A stretch of DNA of 64,000 nucleotides from Mucilaginibacter sp. (lineage in GTDB: Bacteria > Bacteroidota > Bacteroidia > Sphingobacteriales > Sphingobacteriaceae), in contig NZ_JAQBOC010000003.1 of the NCBI RefSeq assembly GCF_028288225.1, positions 124,001-188,000 of the forward strand, given 5' to 3'. This document shows positions 62,008 through 64,000 of this stretch, one piece after another. The notes below the pieces were generated by a model. The model did no database searches and was not told where the DNA came from. It saw nothing but the letters and a program-made list of their open reading frames with translations. Made by a program: the position numbers and the translations under genes. The first letter of the stretch is position 1, and each line of letters starts with the position of its first letter.

Positions 62008-64000
62008 ATGAATAAAAAAATTTCCATAGCATTATTGCTGTTGGCTCTTGCCTGTAATTTAGTTGATGCCCAGGTTAAAAAAGCCCCGGCTTATCCTCTA
62101 ATTACGCATAATACTTATTTCAGCATCTGGTCAATGACTGACAGCTTAAACGCTCATCCAACAAGACATTGGACAGGTAAAGATCAGTCATTAATTGGTA
62201 TGATAAAGGTTGATAATACGATATACCGTTTTTTAGGAAAAGATGTGCCTGCCTACAATACAGTTTTATCGGCGTCGGATGAAGTGGCTTACCAATGCCA
62301 GTACACTGAAGTTGAACCCGCAAAGGACTGGCAGGATGTGAAATTTGATGATAGTAAATGGAAAACAGGTTCGGCCCCGTTCTCTGATGATAAAACACAG
62401 GCCAAAACCTTGTGGACAAGCAAAAATATTTGGGTAAGACGGACTTTTACACTTAACGACCTGAACATTGACAGGCTGTTTTTAAAGCTTTATCACGATG
62501 ATAATGTGGACGTATATTTGAATGGCGAAAAGATCTATAATACAGTTGGATGGACAAGTGATTTTAAAATGATCCCGCTAAAGGATAAGTTTAAAGATCT
62601 GCTGGTTAAAGGAAAAAATGTACTGGCTATCCATTGCGCAAATACTGCTGGTGGGGCATGGCTTGATGCCGGCCTGGTTAACGAGCCCAAAGCAAAATCT
62701 ACAGGTATCTTGCTCGCCAAACAAAAAGATGTTACAGTAAATGCTACTCAAACCATTTATGATTTTGAATGCGTGGGTGTTGATCTTAAGGTTACATTTA
62801 CTTCGCCATTGTTAATGAATGACCTTAATATTTTCTCCAGGCCTGTTTCATACATAAGCTATAAAGTAAAATCAAACGACGGTAAAAACCATAAAGTAAA
62901 AGTGTTTTTCGGCGCATCAACATCAGTTGCGGTTAATACGCCAACGCAGGCTGTAACTACACAAAAATACCTTACACAAAGCTTATCTATATTAAAAGCA
63001 GGCACAGTTGCACAACCCGTTTTGCAGAAAAAAGGCGATGACTTGCGAATTGACTGGGGCTATATGTATGTGGCTGTACCAAATTCAGTAGGTGCGGTTC
63101 AGTATATAACGCCGCAAAGTGAAGCGGTAAATTCATTTATAGGTCAGGAAACAAACAGCACGATAATCAAAGGACACCAGTTAGCTTTAAATACCGTGTT
63201 TGATTTTGGAAGCATTGGAGCTGCTGCTAAAGAAAAATTTGTTGAGTTGGGTTATGATGATCTGTATTCGGTTCAATACTTCAAACAAAACTTGAAGCCA
63301 TGGTGGAAAACAACGGGTGCTACCATTGAAAAGGAGCTGACCACTGCTGCTACAGATTATGCATCGGTAATGCAGAAATGTGATGCCTTTAATAAAAGCA
63401 TGTACAATGCTGCCGTTAAAGCTGGAGGTAAAAACTATGCTGATCTGTGTGTATTGGGCTATCGCCAAAGTATTGCAGCACACCAGCTGTTAAAAAGCTC
63501 GCAAGGAACTGTTCTGTTTTTATCGAAAGAGAATTTTAGTAATGGATCAATTAACACGGTTGATGTTACTTATCCATCGGCGCCATTATACCTCATCTAC
63601 AACCCTGCCTTGTTGGAGGGTATGCTGAACGGAATCTTTTTTTATTGTGAAGGTAAAGATTGGGGCCATGATTTTGCAGCGCATGATCTGGGTACTTACC
63701 CGCTGGCAAACGGACAAACCTATGGCGAGAATATGCCGGTAGAAGAATCCGGCAATATGATAATTCTTACAGCTGCTATTGCCAAAGCCGAAGGAAATGC
63801 CGCATATGCACAAAAGCATTGGAAAACATTAAGCACCTGGGCTAATTATTTAAGCGAAAATGGTTTTGACCCCGGTAACCAACTATGCACCGATGATTTT
63901 GCCGGGCATTTAGCGCGTAATGCAAACTTATCAGTTAAGGCCATTGTTGCCTTAGGTGCCTATGCCGATCTGGCAGATAAATTAGGCCAGAAGGCTGTGG
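62008..64000 (+). CDS. Glutaminase/DUF4965-family glycosidase-like protein (3'-truncated by window)
   Basis: An open frame from the ATG at 62008 runs to the right edge (about 664 residues). It has a signal peptide (LALACNLVDAQ), the DUF4964-like start (PAYPLITHNTYFSIWSMTD) and, at about residues 110-230, a beta-galactosidase-like jelly roll (WTSKNIWVRRTFTL, VYLNGEKIYNTVGW, GKNVLAIHCAN). Then come DUF5127-like and DUF4965/DUF1793-like parts: YADLCVLGYRQSIAAHQLL, YNPALLEGMLNGIFFY, HDLGTYPLANGQTYGENMPVEESGNMIILTAAI. The family resembles (alpha/alpha)6 glycosidases and is often labelled glutaminase; substrate unknown. Confidence 0.88.
   Translation, partial: MNKKISIALLLLALACNLVDAQVKKAPAYPLITHNTYFSIWSMTDSLNAHPTRHWTGKDQSLIGMIKVDNTIYRFLGKDVPAYNTVLSASDEVAYQCQYTEVEPAKDWQDVKFDDSKWKTGSAPFSDDKTQAKTLWTSKNIWVRRTFTLNDLNIDRLFLKLYHDDNVDVYLNGEKIYNTVGWTSDFKMIPLKDKFKDLLVKGKNVLAIHCANTAGGAWLDAGLVNEPKAKSTGILLAKQKDVTVNATQTIYDFECVGVDLKVTFTSPLLMNDLNIFSRPVSYISYKVKSNDGKNHKVKVFFGASTSVAVNTPTQAVTTQKYLTQSLSILKAGTVAQPVLQKKGDDLRIDWGYMYVAVPNSVGAVQYITPQSEAVNSFIGQETNSTIIKGHQLALNTVFDFGSIGAAAKEKFVELGYDDLYSVQYFKQNLKPWWKTTGATIEKELTTAATDYASVMQKCDAFNKSMYNAAVKAGGKNYADLCVLGYRQSIAAHQLLKSSQGTVLFLSKENFSNGSINTVDVTYPSAPLYLIYNPALLEGMLNGIFFYCEGKDWGHDFAAHDLGTYPLANGQTYGENMPVEESGNMIILTAAIAKAEGNAAYAQKHWKTLSTWANYLSENGFDPGNQLCTDDFAGHLARNANLSVKAIVALGAYADLADKLGQKAV

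Noticed and set aside
62120..63819. Several minus-strand frames opposite the DUF4965-type gene
   Set aside because: The plus-strand frame is continuous and matches a known family; the opposite frames are shadows.

Overview
The window reads as chromosome of a Bacteroidota bacterium of the Sphingobacteriaceae (Mucilaginibacter/Pedobacter-like). The reasons are the SusC/SusD pair, a DUF4290 protein, the short Bacteroidota form of AMP nucleosidase, OMP_b-brl_3 barrels, few Shine-Dalgarno sites and AT-rich spacers. This placement is inferred from gene content; no rRNA or tRNA gene was seen.

Layout. 1-7.4 kb: the 3' end of clpX, AMP nucleosidase, a 184-bp MITE-like element, then a minus-strand SusC-SusD-phospholipase C locus whose phospholipase gene carries a one-base frameshift. 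7.8-17.6 kb: housekeeping and envelope genes (cystathionine beta-synthase, LTA-synthase-like phosphotransferase, DUF486 protein, GT39 glycosyltransferase, MurA, DUF4290, M20 dipeptidase). 17.9-23.8 kb: a secreted protein of twelve 11-residue repeats, a TPR sensor with a DHp domain but no ATPase domain, an XRE regulator and a UvrD-type helicase. 23.9-26.0 kb: a small accessory patch with an Imm11-like orphan immunity gene, lying between two 34-bp inverted arms. 26.1-31.5 kb: M1 peptidase, a toxin-antitoxin pair, a DUF255/thioredoxin protein and SlyD. 31.7-38.9 kb: a xylose regulon (LacI regulator, xylB, xylA, sodium symporter) followed by uxuA. 39-44.3 kb: an outer-membrane protein pair and a fatty-acid desaturase.

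44.5-64 kb: nearly 20 kb of plus-strand genes that look like one periplasmic sugar-oxidation system. It has two GMC flavo-dehydrogenases, two Tat-exported small subunits of the gluconate-2-dehydrogenase-3 family, a lipoprotein cytochrome c, two Gfo/Idh/MocA oxidoreductases, four TIM-barrel isomerase/epimerases, two MFS-type transporters, a DUF1080 (3-keto-disaccharide hydrolase family) protein, a TolB-like protein and a DUF4965-type glycosidase-like protein running off the right edge. The family set fits oxidation of a glycoside to its 3-keto form outside the cytoplasm, cleavage by the DUF1080 protein, and uptake plus reduction/isomerisation of the products. The substrate cannot be read from sequence.

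The most unusual non-coding signal is a set of spacers (13.7, 15.1, 16.1, 20.4, 23.8/26.1, 52.8, 53.6 and 61.0 kb; related direct-repeat spacers at 34.4 and 54.9 kb) filled with short reiterated words that recur as reverse complements in the second half of the same spacer. Each locus has its own vocabulary and word order is often shuffled between arms. Several of these spacers end within a few bases of a start codon. A separate REP-like palindrome family with compensated stem changes occurs three times (9.2, 31.6, 38.9 kb).
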